A stretch of 64,000 nucleotides of DNA from Lacticaseibacillus pabuli (lineage in GTDB: Bacteria > Bacillota > Bacilli > Lactobacillales > Lactobacillaceae). The stretch is taken from contig NZ_CP117884.1 in NCBI RefSeq assembly GCF_028736235.1, positions 1,612,001-1,676,000 on the forward strand. The letters are read 5' to 3'. The notes beneath the pieces were generated by a model. That model searched no databases. It saw only the letters and a program-made list of their open reading frames with translations, and was not told where the DNA came from. Of this stretch, positions 16,710 through 27,200 are shown piece after piece (positions within the stretch are counted from its first letter, which is position 1; the number at the start of each line of letters is the position of its first letter). Position numbers and translations under genes: made by a program.

Positions 16710-17183
16710 TTAAGCCTCCTTGTTTTCGGCTGAATCCGTTGGTGTGTCAGGCGTCGTAGTCGATGAAGTATCCGTGTTCGGAGTCGAACTCGTGCTCTCA
16801 TTGCTCGTGTCAGCACCGGTTTCTGCGCCTTTATCGGGCAGAGATTGTGCCTGTGCCATCAAGAGTTGCATTGCAGTTTGCTTGGCAGCATCTGCGTCTG
16901 CTTGTGCCTGTTTTGCATCGGCTTGTGCTTGCTTGGCGTCGGCCTCTGCTTGGGCTGCACGTTGAGACTGAGCTTCGACAGTGTATTGCTGCCAAGTGCG
17001 GTTCAAGGTAATTTGGTAAGGCACGGTGTCAAAGTCGGCTGGTTTAGCAGCTACTTCATCTTGCCAAAAGACAGGGTTAGAAAGCGTCTGTCCCTGGTCG
17101 TCCTCTGTGCCCTCTGCGATATATAAGCCGTTTTTAAGCGGCTGTGGGAACTGGTGAAATGTTTTACGTTCTGTCATGTTCAT
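16710..17183 (-). CDS. Baseplate-region protein with Ala/Gln coiled repeats
   Basis: 157 residues. The first 65 (FHQFPQPLKNGLYIAEGTED and onward) look like a globular cap. Next comes a repeated QAQADAKQAQADA coiled segment (about 80-105) and a low-complexity Thr/Ser/Asp tail (DTSSTTTPDTPTDS). Small proteins of this plan accompany receptor-binding genes in lactic phages. AAGGAC precedes the start; the third codon is also an ATG and could be the real start. Confidence 0.65.
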   Translation of the reverse strand: MNMTERKTFHQFPQPLKNGLYIAEGTEDDQGQTLSNPVFWQDEVAAKPADFDTVPYQITLNRTWQQYTVEAQSQRAAQAEADAKQAQADAKQAQADADAAKQTAMQLLMAQAQSLPDKGAETGADTSNESTSSTPNTDTSSTTTPDTPTDSAENKEA

Positions 17184-17193
17184 ATGTCCTTTC

Positions 17194-18057
17194 TTAATTC
17201 AAAAATTTGCCTTGCCCTCTTGCGACAAGTGTTTCGTCGGTTGTGATATTAAAGACCATTGATGTGTTGTTATTATATGCAACAGCTATTTTAGTCAATT
17301 GTGGGTAATCACCATTTGATGTGTGGCCCATGTTGATAAAGGCATCATTAATGGGGAATTGGTCAAAGCCGGTGACATTCTTTTGCGTACCGTCGCCATA
17401 ATCATAACTGCCCGATATGCTTGTAAATTCTAGTCCCGCTGGTGCATTCATGTAGACGGTGCTTTCAACACCCGGGTTAAATGTCATATTGGGACTAACC
17501 ACCCGCATCGCATGAATGTTGTTAGCAAAGTTGACCAGTACAGCGGTCGTGTTACTTGGTTTAGAACTTGCTTTGCCATAAGCGCTAGACACTTTGTCAC
17601 CCGACACGGTTGCTTCTTTTCCGCTTGTGATAATGTTGCAATCAAATTCGTTGCCATCCAAGTAGTAAATTGTGAGCTGTACCGTACTGGGTACGTGATT
17701 GCCTGCATATACAGACTGAAAGTCAACCTGTGCGGACGTATGGTCTGCTGCCGCTACACCAATCAGGTACTGTGTGTGAGTGGCGTCATAGCTCCATGTC
17801 AGCAAAAGCGAAGCAATGCTTTCATAAGGATCTTTGACCGTCAGTGTTGAATCCATTGTGTTTGGATTAGCAACTATATCTTGCCCAGCAAATACGATTT
17901 GTGCTTGTGGGGTTGTGCCCTGATTCCAACGTAGCGCCACATTTTTAGTAACCGGTTTCTGTTCCAGATAGTTCACGCCGTTGTAGTACAGCTTCGTGTA
18001 CGTCTGCCCGTTGTAGTAAACCTTGCTATATTTCTGTCCGTTAAAATATACGCTCAT
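17194..18057 (-). CDS. Baseplate/tail-appendage protein with three N-terminal YNG repeats
   Basis: 287 residues. The first 33 hold three tandem units, YFNGQKYSKVY, YYNGQTYTKLY and YYNGVNYLEQK, probably a short beta-structured plug that docks onto the baseplate. The rest is beta-rich with Gly, Asn and Thr (TYYLDGNEFDC, MNAPAGLEFTSISGSYDYGD) and has no catalytic signature. Position between the fibre gene and lysis genes suggests a receptor-binding or accessory baseplate protein. Its stop is ten bases from the next gene's start. Confidence 0.65.
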   Translation of the reverse strand: MSVYFNGQKYSKVYYNGQTYTKLYYNGVNYLEQKPVTKNVALRWNQGTTPQAQIVFAGQDIVANPNTMDSTLTVKDPYESIASLLLTWSYDATHTQYLIGVAAADHTSAQVDFQSVYAGNHVPSTVQLTIYYLDGNEFDCNIITSGKEATVSGDKVSSAYGKASSKPSNTTAVLVNFANNIHAMRVVSPNMTFNPGVESTVYMNAPAGLEFTSISGSYDYGDGTQKNVTGFDQFPINDAFINMGHTSNGDYPQLTKIAVAYNNNTSMVFNITTDETLVARGQGKFLN

Positions 18058-18058
18058 G

Positions 18059-19999
18059 CTACTTCACCAAGTAAATCTTTCCGTCGGTTGTGGCCGCTTT
18101 AGCAGTCGCTTCGACAGCGTTCGGAACCACGCCGTTAATGCCGAGTGCCTGACTAGCAAGACCGCCAACCGCAGTAGTCTTTGCATAGCTACCAAGCGCT
18201 GTGGTGTTACCGTTGGCTGTGGTCTGCGCCGCTTTAGCCGCAGTCATTGCCGCTGTCACGTCCGTAGCTTTACCGTAGACTGCTAAGTCTGCCGTCTTTG
18301 CGAATGGTGCTAGATCCGTAGTCTTAGCAAAAGGCGTCAGGTCAATAGCACCAATCTTGGTGTCAACATCTGAACTCTTCGCGTAGCTTGCCAGTGTGGT
18401 GTTCAGTGCCGCCGTGGTTTCATACGGTGCTAGGTTCGGCATCGCTACCGTGATAGGTAGGTTACCGTTAGTATCAGGACTAATTACAGCACCACCATTG
18501 ACCGTGGCCGTCTGTACCTTGCCACCCGCTGCTAGTTCTGCTTTAGTGGCGTACGTCTTACCGGCATCAGTCTTAGTTTCCATGTCGGCAATCGCATCAG
18601 GTGTGAGATAGCTGCCTTTAGGCTGGTACGTTTTACCCGCATCAGTCTTAGTCTCCATGTCGGCAATTGCCGCATTCGTAGCATAGTCACCGGCTGGTTG
18701 ATAGCTACCTTTAGGCTGGTACGTCGCCTTGGCATCCGTCTTAGTCTCCATATCGCTAATGTCGGTTGGTGCCACATAGCTACCTTTTGGTTGATAAGCC
18801 GCGTCGGCATCAGTCTTGGACTGCAAACCGGCAATATCGGCGGCAACCAAGTAGCTACCTTTTGGCTGATACGTAGCACCCGCGTCTGTCTTAGTTTCCA
18901 TATCAGACAGCGCGCTATTCAAGGCGTAGTCAGGTAAGTTAACCTTACCGGCAACGGTTGTAAGTGCTGTGCCGTCATACTGATTGATACCAGTGATAGC
19001 CAGGTCTTCGTTAGCCTTGAGGTCGTTAATCTGCTTCTTGAGATTGTCGGCGGTTGTCTGCATCGCGGGAAGCTCTGTGGTGTTGATCGCGTTAATCTTT
19101 GACTCAATGTCATCTAGTGAGCTGTTCGACGCGGCAACCACGTCTTTTACTTGCTGAACGGCATCAGCCTTAATCGTAGCTACATCAGTCGCATACTGCT
19201 TTTGCACAGCCGCTGATGCATCTGTAGCCGCCTTAGCGCCGTCTGCTTCAATTGCCGCAAGCTTCGTCGCTAGTGCCGTATCAACGTCTGCAAGCTTTGT
19301 CGTGGAAGAATCACTAATCGCCTTAATCTGCGCCGCAATATTCGTTTGTGCGTCGCTAATTTGCTTGTTTAAGTCGCTTAGCTTGCCTGCAATGGTTGTG
19401 TCCACAGCGTTTAGCTTTGTAGTTGACTCGTCATTAACCGTCTGAATCTCGGCATTGATTGCGGTCTTGGCGTCATCAAACTGTTTGGACAAGTCTGCTA
19501 GTTTAGCTGTAGCCTGCGCTGATACGCCAGACGTGATATTGCCCGCATCCGTAGCTACCTTTTGTGCCTCAGTAACTGCCTGAGACAGCATCCCCAAAGA
19601 CTCGGCAACCCCATCCAGCGCTGACTTACCAATAACCTCAACAATCCCGGGTGTTGGCTGAACGGTCACCCAAAAGCGTGACGTGGTATCAACAACTGTG
19701 TCACCCTTCTTAATGAGGAACACTGCCTGGAAACTGTCTAACGAGTGGTCGAATAATGCTTGCGGCCAAGTAATGGTGAACAGCCCATTTGTGGCATCAT
19801 CGATTTTGGTGTCAGTCCCGGTTACAACACCCTCTGATGAGTTCACTCGAAACTCAAGAGTACAATCAGTTAGGTCATATAGCAGTGTGCCGTCATTAAT
19901 CTGGAATTGTTGGGTAATGTTTTTATTGGCAGTGTCAACGACAACGTGGGTCTCAGCCATTAAAGACTTATTACGCTGTACGTCTAGACTTAGAATCAT
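18059..19999 (-). CDS. Baseplate upper protein / tail fibre with repeats
   Basis: 646 residues. The N-terminal 130 resemble BppU-type baseplate proteins (HVVVDTANKNITQQFQINDG, LEFRVNSSEG, SRFWVTVQPTPGIVEVIG). A long helical region follows (about 150-350; ADLSKQFDDAKTAINAEIQT, with several related 40-residue copies). Five roughly 25-residue repeats DMETKTDAxxTYQPKGSY lie near 370-500. A C-terminal AKTxDLAPFAKT series ends the protein. Such fibres carry the receptor-binding tip away from the tail. No enzyme motif. ATGA overlap with the preceding small gene. Confidence 0.82.
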   Translation of the reverse strand: MILSLDVQRNKSLMAETHVVVDTANKNITQQFQINDGTLLYDLTDCTLEFRVNSSEGVVTGTDTKIDDATNGLFTITWPQALFDHSLDSFQAVFLIKKGDTVVDTTSRFWVTVQPTPGIVEVIGKSALDGVAESLGMLSQAVTEAQKVATDAGNITSGVSAQATAKLADLSKQFDDAKTAINAEIQTVNDESTTKLNAVDTTIAGKLSDLNKQISDAQTNIAAQIKAISDSSTTKLADVDTALATKLAAIEADGAKAATDASAAVQKQYATDVATIKADAVQQVKDVVAASNSSLDDIESKINAINTTELPAMQTTADNLKKQINDLKANEDLAITGINQYDGTALTTVAGKVNLPDYALNSALSDMETKTDAGATYQPKGSYLVAADIAGLQSKTDADAAYQPKGSYVAPTDISDMETKTDAKATYQPKGSYQPAGDYATNAAIADMETKTDAGKTYQPKGSYLTPDAIADMETKTDAGKTYATKAELAAGGKVQTATVNGGAVISPDTNGNLPITVAMPNLAPYETTAALNTTLASYAKSSDVDTKIGAIDLTPFAKTTDLAPFAKTADLAVYGKATDVTAAMTAAKAAQTTANGNTTALGSYAKTTAVGGLASQALGINGVVPNAVEATAKAATTDGKIYLVK

Positions 20000-20256
20000 T
20001 TAGCATTCTCCTCTCCATTAGGAGCAGTTGCCGCATCCGGGGTGCCCTCAATTGGTGTATCGGGCTGAGCTGGAATAGGTGTGTTAATGTTCTTGAGCAG
20101 TGCGGCATTTTGAGTTTTCAGACTGTTGTTTTCTTTCTGCAAGTCGTTGTTCTGCTTATTCAGTGATTCAATAGCGGCATTAAGCTGTGCGATTGCCTGA
20201 ATATGAACCTTGTAATCTGCCGCTGCGATACTTAATACTTGTTCTAGTTCTTTCAT
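19996..20256 (-). CDS. Small coiled-coil protein
   Basis: 86 residues. Residues 15-55 form a leucine/asparagine-rich coiled coil (LNKQNNDLQKENNSLKTQNA) and the tail is Pro/Thr-rich. Its stop overlaps the fibre start (ATGA) and it starts eight bases after the tail-tip gene. Similar short coiled-coil genes sit here in lactic phages; function unknown. Confidence 0.65.
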   Translation of the reverse strand: MKELEQVLSIAAADYKVHIQAIAQLNAAIESLNKQNNDLQKENNSLKTQNAALLKNINTPIPAQPDTPIEGTPDAATAPNGEENAK

Positions 20257-20264
20257 AATTTCTC

Positions 20265-23200
20265 CTATTTCTTAGCGAACATGGTTTTTCCACCAGGGCC
20301 GGCCAACAAATAATCACCACTGCCAAAGTGGATGTACAATCCACCGCCACCCCAAGAATTGGGATCGCCGTTATAGTAAAGGTAGCAGCCGGTGTCGCTG
20401 TCAAATTCCTTGATTGAAAGGTTACCGTGCGTTTCTTGGTTCCCGTAAATCTCAAGTTGGCCTTGCCTATATGCGTTGGACCCAATTTGAACAACAGGAG
20501 TAGCTGAGGAATTTGTACCAGCGGTGAAGGTTGTTCCCCAATCACTAAATACCGCAACCGCCCCGTTCTGACCGTTGTGGCTCAGAGTATCAAGAGCATT
20601 GAGCTTGTTAGTGACAGTTTGGTCTACGTTGATATGAGCAACACTGCTCTTACCGTTCGCAACCAATTGGATACCGGTACCATCACCGGTAGGGCTAAGC
20701 GTGATACTGCTCAACCCGTCCTGAACCTTTTGGTCGATGGTGTTTGTCAGGCCAGACGCGGTATCAGTAATCTGAGAGCCAATCTCGTTCTTAAAGGCTA
20801 GCAATCTTGCATCAACTGTTTGGTCACCAACCTTGGCCTCAAGTCCGTCTGTCCGTTGGGTCAATGTTGAATACTCGCCTTGTGCGTTGGACACGTTCGT
20901 TTGAATCCCGGAGATAGTCTGCGTGATATCAGAAATACGGCCGTCCGTTGATTGCACATACCGGTCAAAACCGCCCTGATATTGCTTCAGTTGGGCGGTG
21001 ATTGTATCATCTGCTGCGGTCAGTTCGTTGTGCATATCCTGAGACTCAAGCTCAAACTTGTTGGCACGGTCAGTGAAGCTGTCAGTGACATTCTTGATGG
21101 ATTCGGTCATCAACTTCTTCATCTGAGTACTGGTGCTTTCAAGCGCGGCGGCCATTTCGGCATTGGCGCCATCAATAGCATGACGGGTTGATTCGTCGGC
21201 TTCTTCCTGTGCCAAGTCGCTCCAATATTTGAGTTCGTTGGTGATGGTAGGCTGCCTGTTGCCAACCGTGATGGAGCTATTGCGGTGTGCATTGCCGTTC
21301 CATTCAATCTCGCTAATCTCGCCAGGTGTATCAGCCTTCATCTGCGGCAAGTAAACATTCACGTTGTCGTAAATGCCAACCCAACTAAGTGGGGCTAATT
21401 TGCCGGTCATTTCTGCATAACCAACCTTGAGACTATAGCTTGGCAAGCCAACATTGTTGTCTGTGATGTAGGCTGCGGTCACTTGACGGAGTGTATCTTC
21501 ATCGAATACGCCATAATCAGAAGCATCAAAGGCAACAATCCGCTGTCGTTCAAACTTCTCACCGCCAGTCCCAACAATGATTTTTTCAGGGAGTGTCACT
21601 AGTACGTCCGGTTGTTCGACTTCATCAGCGTCCTGATCGGCATTGGGCTCAACATCGGTTGGTGCTTTATAGCTAATGACGTCTTCTTTAACCCATTGAC
21701 TGCCACCAAGGTTTACCCAGTCACCATCTGCTGTTTCAGCATGACCAAATATTTTCCATTGCGTTCCTGTCTTAAGAGTTTTACCAGTAGCCTTACCACC
21801 GGGTTTGTCATACACAACCGCAACACCAGTCGTAATGGCCTCTTCGTCTTGGTCCTTCACCTTCGGCTCAACATCTTTACTGCCATCAAACGTGACATCA
21901 TCGGACTTGACCCATTGGTTATCGCCCAAGTTATACCAATTAGTGGAGCCGCCGCCATCAGCAACTGAAAAGATTTTCCAACGTGATCCTGTTGCAAGCA
22001 CACGGCCCGTCTTTGAACCGTTTGGTTTGCTGTATACTTCGGCGCCATTCTTGACGCGCTTCTTTTTATATTTTGGTTGGCCCTTCTTTTTTCCGGTTTT
22101 GTAGACACCATCACGAACCTTAATCGTTACATTGTGCCCTTTTATGGTCAGATATCCGACAGTGCTACTGGAAACAATTGTCTGTGTCCAGTCAGCTTTC
22201 TTACTAAATGTTAGGTAACTGCTATCAATCCATTGACTGCCACCAAGTCCATACCAGACATGGCCTTTTTCATCGGTTGCTTCCTGGAAAACCTTCCACG
22301 CTGTTCCGTTGGCAACATACTTACCAGTAATTTTATTAGGCTGGAAAGGCGAGTTCCAAATTGCAACTTTACCCTTACCTGCGTAACTAATAGTTCCAAC
22401 ACCGGACACGTTGATAACGTTTCGCTTGCCTTCGAGTCCTGTTGAAATCGTACCTTGGCCAATGGCCTTATTCGATGCAATGTCAACGTCGTAGTCACCA
22501 CTCTTACTAAATGTGATTCGACTACCATCAACCCACTGATTGTTGCCCAGTGAGAACCAAGCCTGATCGTTAACCGTGCCTTCTGAGGCAGTTTCAAATA
22601 CTTTCCAGAACGTCCCATTGGCAAGCTTTTTACCAGTAGGCTGCTGTCCTTTAAATGGTGAATTCCAAACGGTCAACCCACCAGCACCTAACCATTGAAT
22701 TGTGGCAACACCGGTGTACGGCTGCACGTCTTCTTCACCACCAGGAGCGCCATCTTCACCAGGTGTGTATTTTGCAAACGGAAATACCGCTGTCGATACA
22801 TCATCAAGTGAGTTCTCTGCCTCGTAGTCCAGCATGTTCTTGCCATACTTAATCAGCAGCGAAGTATCGCGCCCGCCATATTGGTTGAAGTAGTAGTCGT
22901 AGTTGTCGAAGAACCACTCACCGTCAAAGACGGACTCCATATCGGTTCCACCAACCGTGCGGCCAAACATAATGTCCTGTGCGGTTTTTCCATCCTCGAG
23001 TTTCCACTCAACATTCGCGACTTTGGTAATGTCGCTGTGGAACGTTGCTCGGGGCAGTGTCTCAGCAAGTGAATCCAAAATCAGATTGAACGTTTGCGTT
23101 GCGGTGGCATTGGCAATCACCACATCTTTTGAAAGCACATTGGCTAGGATATCCCCAGCAACGTGCGTGGCGTTGATTTCAATGATTGGCTCGTCATCCG

Positions 23201-23546
23201 CGTTAATCGTGGGACTTACGTTGTCAATCCGCCACATCTGTCGACGCCAGTTGTAACCGCCATCGGCAAGAATGATGCGGTCGAGATTAATCAATGATGC
23301 GAGTTTGCCGTTCAGCGGATACTCCATCGTGAGTGTCGGGAACGAACCTCGCTCCCACTTTACAGACCACACTGCATTATTCAGTAAACCGTAACCCTCA
23401 GTGTTCATGTCCGACGCTGTGTTCTCATACAGCGCTGGTGCAGACATGAATCCTTGTGGAGCAGATGGTTCAACCGGGGCAGTGTCATCAGCCTCAAGCG
23501 TGTCTTCTTCGGGCAAGTCGTCATCTGTTACATCAGTTTCCGCCAT
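20265..23546 (-). CDS. Tail-tip (Tal-like) protein with SH3-like repeats
   Basis: 1093 residues. The N-terminal 400 match phage tail-tip/endopeptidase-tail proteins (VWSVKWERGSFPTLTMEYPL, RRQMWRIDNVSP). Inserted near residues 290-640 are five repeats of about 65-90 residues with the pattern N(G/S)TxWKVF...(W/Y)xxLGxxQW(V/I)(D/K)xxxxTF, as in wall-binding SH3-like modules. A helical region follows (LESQDMHNELTAADDTITAQ) and a C-terminal beta domain (GNQETHGNLSIKEFDSDTGC). It should close the tail tip below Dit and contact the wall. No peptidase signature is visible. Confidence 0.85.
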   Translation of the reverse strand: MAETDVTDDDLPEEDTLEADDTAPVEPSAPQGFMSAPALYENTASDMNTEGYGLLNNAVWSVKWERGSFPTLTMEYPLNGKLASLINLDRIILADGGYNWRRQMWRIDNVSPTINADDEPIIEINATHVAGDILANVLSKDVVIANATATQTFNLILDSLAETLPRATFHSDITKVANVEWKLEDGKTAQDIMFGRTVGGTDMESVFDGEWFFDNYDYYFNQYGGRDTSLLIKYGKNMLDYEAENSLDDVSTAVFPFAKYTPGEDGAPGGEEDVQPYTGVATIQWLGAGGLTVWNSPFKGQQPTGKKLANGTFWKVFETASEGTVNDQAWFSLGNNQWVDGSRITFSKSGDYDVDIASNKAIGQGTISTGLEGKRNVINVSGVGTISYAGKGKVAIWNSPFQPNKITGKYVANGTAWKVFQEATDEKGHVWYGLGGSQWIDSSYLTFSKKADWTQTIVSSSTVGYLTIKGHNVTIKVRDGVYKTGKKKGQPKYKKKRVKNGAEVYSKPNGSKTGRVLATGSRWKIFSVADGGGSTNWYNLGDNQWVKSDDVTFDGSKDVEPKVKDQDEEAITTGVAVVYDKPGGKATGKTLKTGTQWKIFGHAETADGDWVNLGGSQWVKEDVISYKAPTDVEPNADQDADEVEQPDVLVTLPEKIIVGTGGEKFERQRIVAFDASDYGVFDEDTLRQVTAAYITDNNVGLPSYSLKVGYAEMTGKLAPLSWVGIYDNVNVYLPQMKADTPGEISEIEWNGNAHRNSSITVGNRQPTITNELKYWSDLAQEEADESTRHAIDGANAEMAAALESTSTQMKKLMTESIKNVTDSFTDRANKFELESQDMHNELTAADDTITAQLKQYQGGFDRYVQSTDGRISDITQTISGIQTNVSNAQGEYSTLTQRTDGLEAKVGDQTVDARLLAFKNEIGSQITDTASGLTNTIDQKVQDGLSSITLSPTGDGTGIQLVANGKSSVAHINVDQTVTNKLNALDTLSHNGQNGAVAVFSDWGTTFTAGTNSSATPVVQIGSNAYRQGQLEIYGNQETHGNLSIKEFDSDTGCYLYYNGDPNSWGGGGLYIHFGSGDYLLAGPGGKTMFAKK

Positions 23547-24265
23547 CTAGGTTTCACCTCCAATGCTGTAATGCCATCACTGTGCCCAATTGTGTTCTCA
23601 CCGGGCACTAGAATCGGATAGTTATGATCTACAAACTGAGTGCTGTCGGCTAGGCTACTTCCGTCGGCGTCATACGTTTCCTCAAGCTCGCTGTCAATGA
23701 ATGCATCCCCGTCGAGGTCATTAATCGTGTAGGTAACATCGTTAACTACTACGGTTACGTTCCCTGAACCAGTGATGTGAATCAGTGGCAATGCGGTGGC
23801 CTGCTCAACATTCTTAATCGTGCTGGAACTCGTGTACTGGTCACCATCGAACCGTTTCATATACGGCTTGCAGTCGAACGTTAAACTCAGCATTCCGGTC
23901 CAACGGTCTACCCATGAAAGTTGGGCATTGTCTGATACAGGAACAGCCTCCAGAAAGTAATCCGGTAGCACACTAAAAAAGAGCGGCATGTAATCAGCGA
24001 TTGGATTCAACCATTGACTAATGCTGCTCTGCACTTGAAGAAGCGGTTGCTGAAACGACTCAATCGCAAACGGAAACGTCTGCTTTACGTTCACAAACCG
24101 ATTGTCTGAGTACTGCCGGTCACCCGACAGTCCCGGAATGGATGTAACAGTTCGTGCGTGTGCAGTTGAGTTCCATTGGAACGAACTAAAGTCCATCTTC
24201 ATGCCCAAGTCTCGGCTTGAGCGGCCATTAATGCGAATGTAGTCTACATTAAGCACTCTTACCAC
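23528..24265 (-). CDS. Distal tail protein (Dit)
   Basis: 245 residues. YIRINGRSSRDLGMKMDFSS and the following SIPGLSGDRQYSDNRFVNVK match the N-terminal belt of siphophage Dit proteins, and GMLSLTFDCKPYMKRFDG closes it. The C-terminal part (NVTVVVNDVTYTIND, PGENTIGHSDG) is a galectin-like fold in relatives. Dit forms the hub between tail tube and tip. It overlaps the tape-measure gene by 17 bases and the tail-tip gene by 19. Confidence 0.9.
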   Translation of the reverse strand: MVRVLNVDYIRINGRSSRDLGMKMDFSSFQWNSTAHARTVTSIPGLSGDRQYSDNRFVNVKQTFPFAIESFQQPLLQVQSSISQWLNPIADYMPLFFSVLPDYFLEAVPVSDNAQLSWVDRWTGMLSLTFDCKPYMKRFDGDQYTSSSTIKNVEQATALPLIHITGSGNVTVVVNDVTYTINDLDGDAFIDSELEETYDADGSSLADSTQFVDHNYPILVPGENTIGHSDGITALEVKPRWRKLM

Positions 24266-27200
24266 CTCCTGCGCGTTTCAGTGCTTTAGCAATTTGTGTT
24301 TCAGTGACACTACTCAAGGCCTTTGCAACCTTGGTCCGACTGATTGAAATATCCGTAGACAATTCAATCTTGCCGAGCAGTGCCCGAATCATCGCCTCTG
24401 GATCCTGTGCCGCAATCTGTGTCAGCAATTTGATAATGAGTTGGGTTGATTCTGAGTCAGCACCAGCATCAGCGCCTTGCTGAATATCTTGCGTCATCTG
24501 AATTACTGGTGAATCAGCGGGCACGTTAAGACCATTGGCGAACTGTGGAATCCCACCAAACATTCTGTCTGTTCGTGGTGCTGGAATAACCTTGGCACCT
24601 TTTTGTAGATTCAAGAGCACGTTACGCCCTTGGGGAATGAAAGTCCCAAGAATCGGGTCATCAACAAGTTCACGGAACAATGGTCCGGGCTGGTCGTTAA
24701 CCATTACTGGACCACCTTCAAAGTAGTCAGTCCCACGTGCCTTTTTCTTGTGGTGGGTAAAGATGTTAGTAATCAGGTTCATGACTCGCTGTCCAGTAGG
24801 AAATGACATGACGCCTTTTCGAGCTGACGCTGCGGGTCCACTTGCTTTATCGTGCCCAACCATCGTCATTGGCAGCGGTTTGGTGTTATTGAACGTCACG
24901 ATGGATGATTTACCAGTGCTTGCCGCACTTTGAACTCCCTTTGAATTACCAGAGAATGTTTTGGATGCTGGATTAGTTCCTGCATACCCATTCAATGCAG
25001 TAATTGCGGGAGTAATGGCGCCCATCAAACCGGCTGAGGAACCAGTTAAACTCTTGGCCTTGGGATTGTTTTCACCATAGTTGTTCAAAGCAACAATCGC
25101 TGGATTAATAGCACTCATGATTCCGCTTGAGTCACCTTTTAACAGCTTAGGCTTTACACCCTTTGCGTTGTACGATTCCAGATAGATTCCGGCTTGTTGC
25201 AGAATCTTACTAGCACCGTTGTCCTGAATGAGCAAACGTTTCTGCTTTTCAGGCAACTTATTCCATAAACCGTACTGGGCGACAACCTGTGCCAATTGCT
25301 CCTTACCTTTGGCATTAACAATTGCTGTTTTTGCCTTGAGTGAGAGCTTGTTCCATTTACCGGATTCGTTCAGTGAGTCAATCAAAGGAACAGTAGCCTT
25401 GTCCTTAACAAGTGCTTGTTGCTGCTTCAAGAATAAGCTGTTCCATTGATTACTCTTAATCAGGCCTTGAACCAATGGCTCATAGTTGCCAGATACGACA
25501 GCCTTTTGGTCTTTAAGAGACATGCCGTTCCAAAGCTTGAAGGTGCTGACAACACCCGCAACTTCTTTACCACCGACACTCTTCAATACCGCGGTCTTTT
25601 CCTTGAAACTCATGCCTGCCCATTTGGAACTTGAAACCAGAGCATCTGCAATTGCTTGTTTGGCATTGGAATTAATCTTCGCATTCTTGAGAGCAAACTT
25701 GAGCTTTTTCCAACCAGAATCAGTCTTTGCTGTATTAGCAAGAACCTCAGGCAAGTTGGTTTTAACCGTCCCGGTCTTCTTGTCAAAAACAAGACTGTTC
25801 CAGGACTGAGTTGCTTTCTTGGCATTACCACTCAGACCCTTTGTTGATCCAAGCATTGACTTAGCTGCGGCCTCAGTAGACTTAGACAGAGCATTCCAAG
25901 AACGCTCAGCTTCTTTCTGTGAGAAACCAGCGGTCTGAGTCATATCATCCATGATTTCGGATTGTGACTTGTGCTGAGCCTTTTCAGCATTAATATATGC
26001 TTCGCCAAGCTTAGTCATGGTGTTGTTGTGAGTCTTTTCTAGAGCCTCACGTGCTTTGTTCTTGGTTGCAGCATCAACGTTTGTGGCACTGTTGATAGCT
26101 TGCATCTTTTTGGCGTTGTTATCGGCTTCTTTATAAACCGCGTCACTAGTGGCCTTTTCAATGCTAACGAGTTGCTTGTTAGTAGCATTACTCGTTTCAC
26201 CAAGTTCGCCTTTTAGGATGGCCTGTTGCTTCTTGGCAGAGACACCAAGTGTTTTAACGTGTGCCTCAGCCATTGAAGTTTCAAGATTACCAAGTTGAAC
26301 AATCTGGTCGGCAGAGAGTTTCTTGCCGCTCTGAGCTGACTCTTCGGTGATTGCATTGGCCTGTTGCTGATAACGCCGCATTGCTGCAAGAGACTTGTTG
26401 CGGTCTGCTTCTTCGGAGGCAGATGAACTTGTGACTGCGGCACCGGCAGAACCACCCAACTGACTTGCAAGCTTTGATGCAGCATCGGTCTGTGACTTAG
26501 ACGCCTTCTCAGCAGAACGAGTCATACCATCGAACGCATCACTGATTGCTTTGGCATTGCTCTTCACGGTGCCACTGGTTCCAGTCATTGCTAGGTCTGC
26601 TTGCACCTTAAACTTGGTGAACGAATCACCAGCATGACCGGCAGTAGCGCCAACATCAGTGCCCCATTCTTTGGTACGTGCAGCGGATTCTGAGGCACTC
26701 TGTCCCCAAAGTTTCCACGCACCATAACCAACAGCAACGGCGGCACCAGTTGCAAGCAACCCAAGACCGACGGCAGAAAGTGCGGCAGTTAAGCCAACAC
26801 CAGCCTCGGTGCTAACAGCCATCGAAGTCCCCGTACCTTTAATAGCAGCACCGGCCTCAGTAGCAGCGGGAGCGGTTGACTTGAACAGGCCACCTAGCTT
26901 ACTCCAAAGTGAAGTTGAAGTTACAACTTTCTTGCCAGCATCCTCTGCGGCAGTACCAGCACCTTCAACAATTGGAATCGCCTTGCCACCTTTGAATACA
27001 AAGTCGCTGAACGTTTTCGTACTATCTTTTGTTGCTGTTGAGAATCCACCAAGAGCTGTCTTAGCAATATCCGTTGCATCTTTAGCTGCGGTTGTTTCGG
27101 CTTTCCACTTACGAACATTGGCAATCATGTTGATAATGCCGGTGCGTGTTTTGCCAAACCCGCCACTCAGTAATCCAAGTCCTTTGGAGAATGGACCAAC

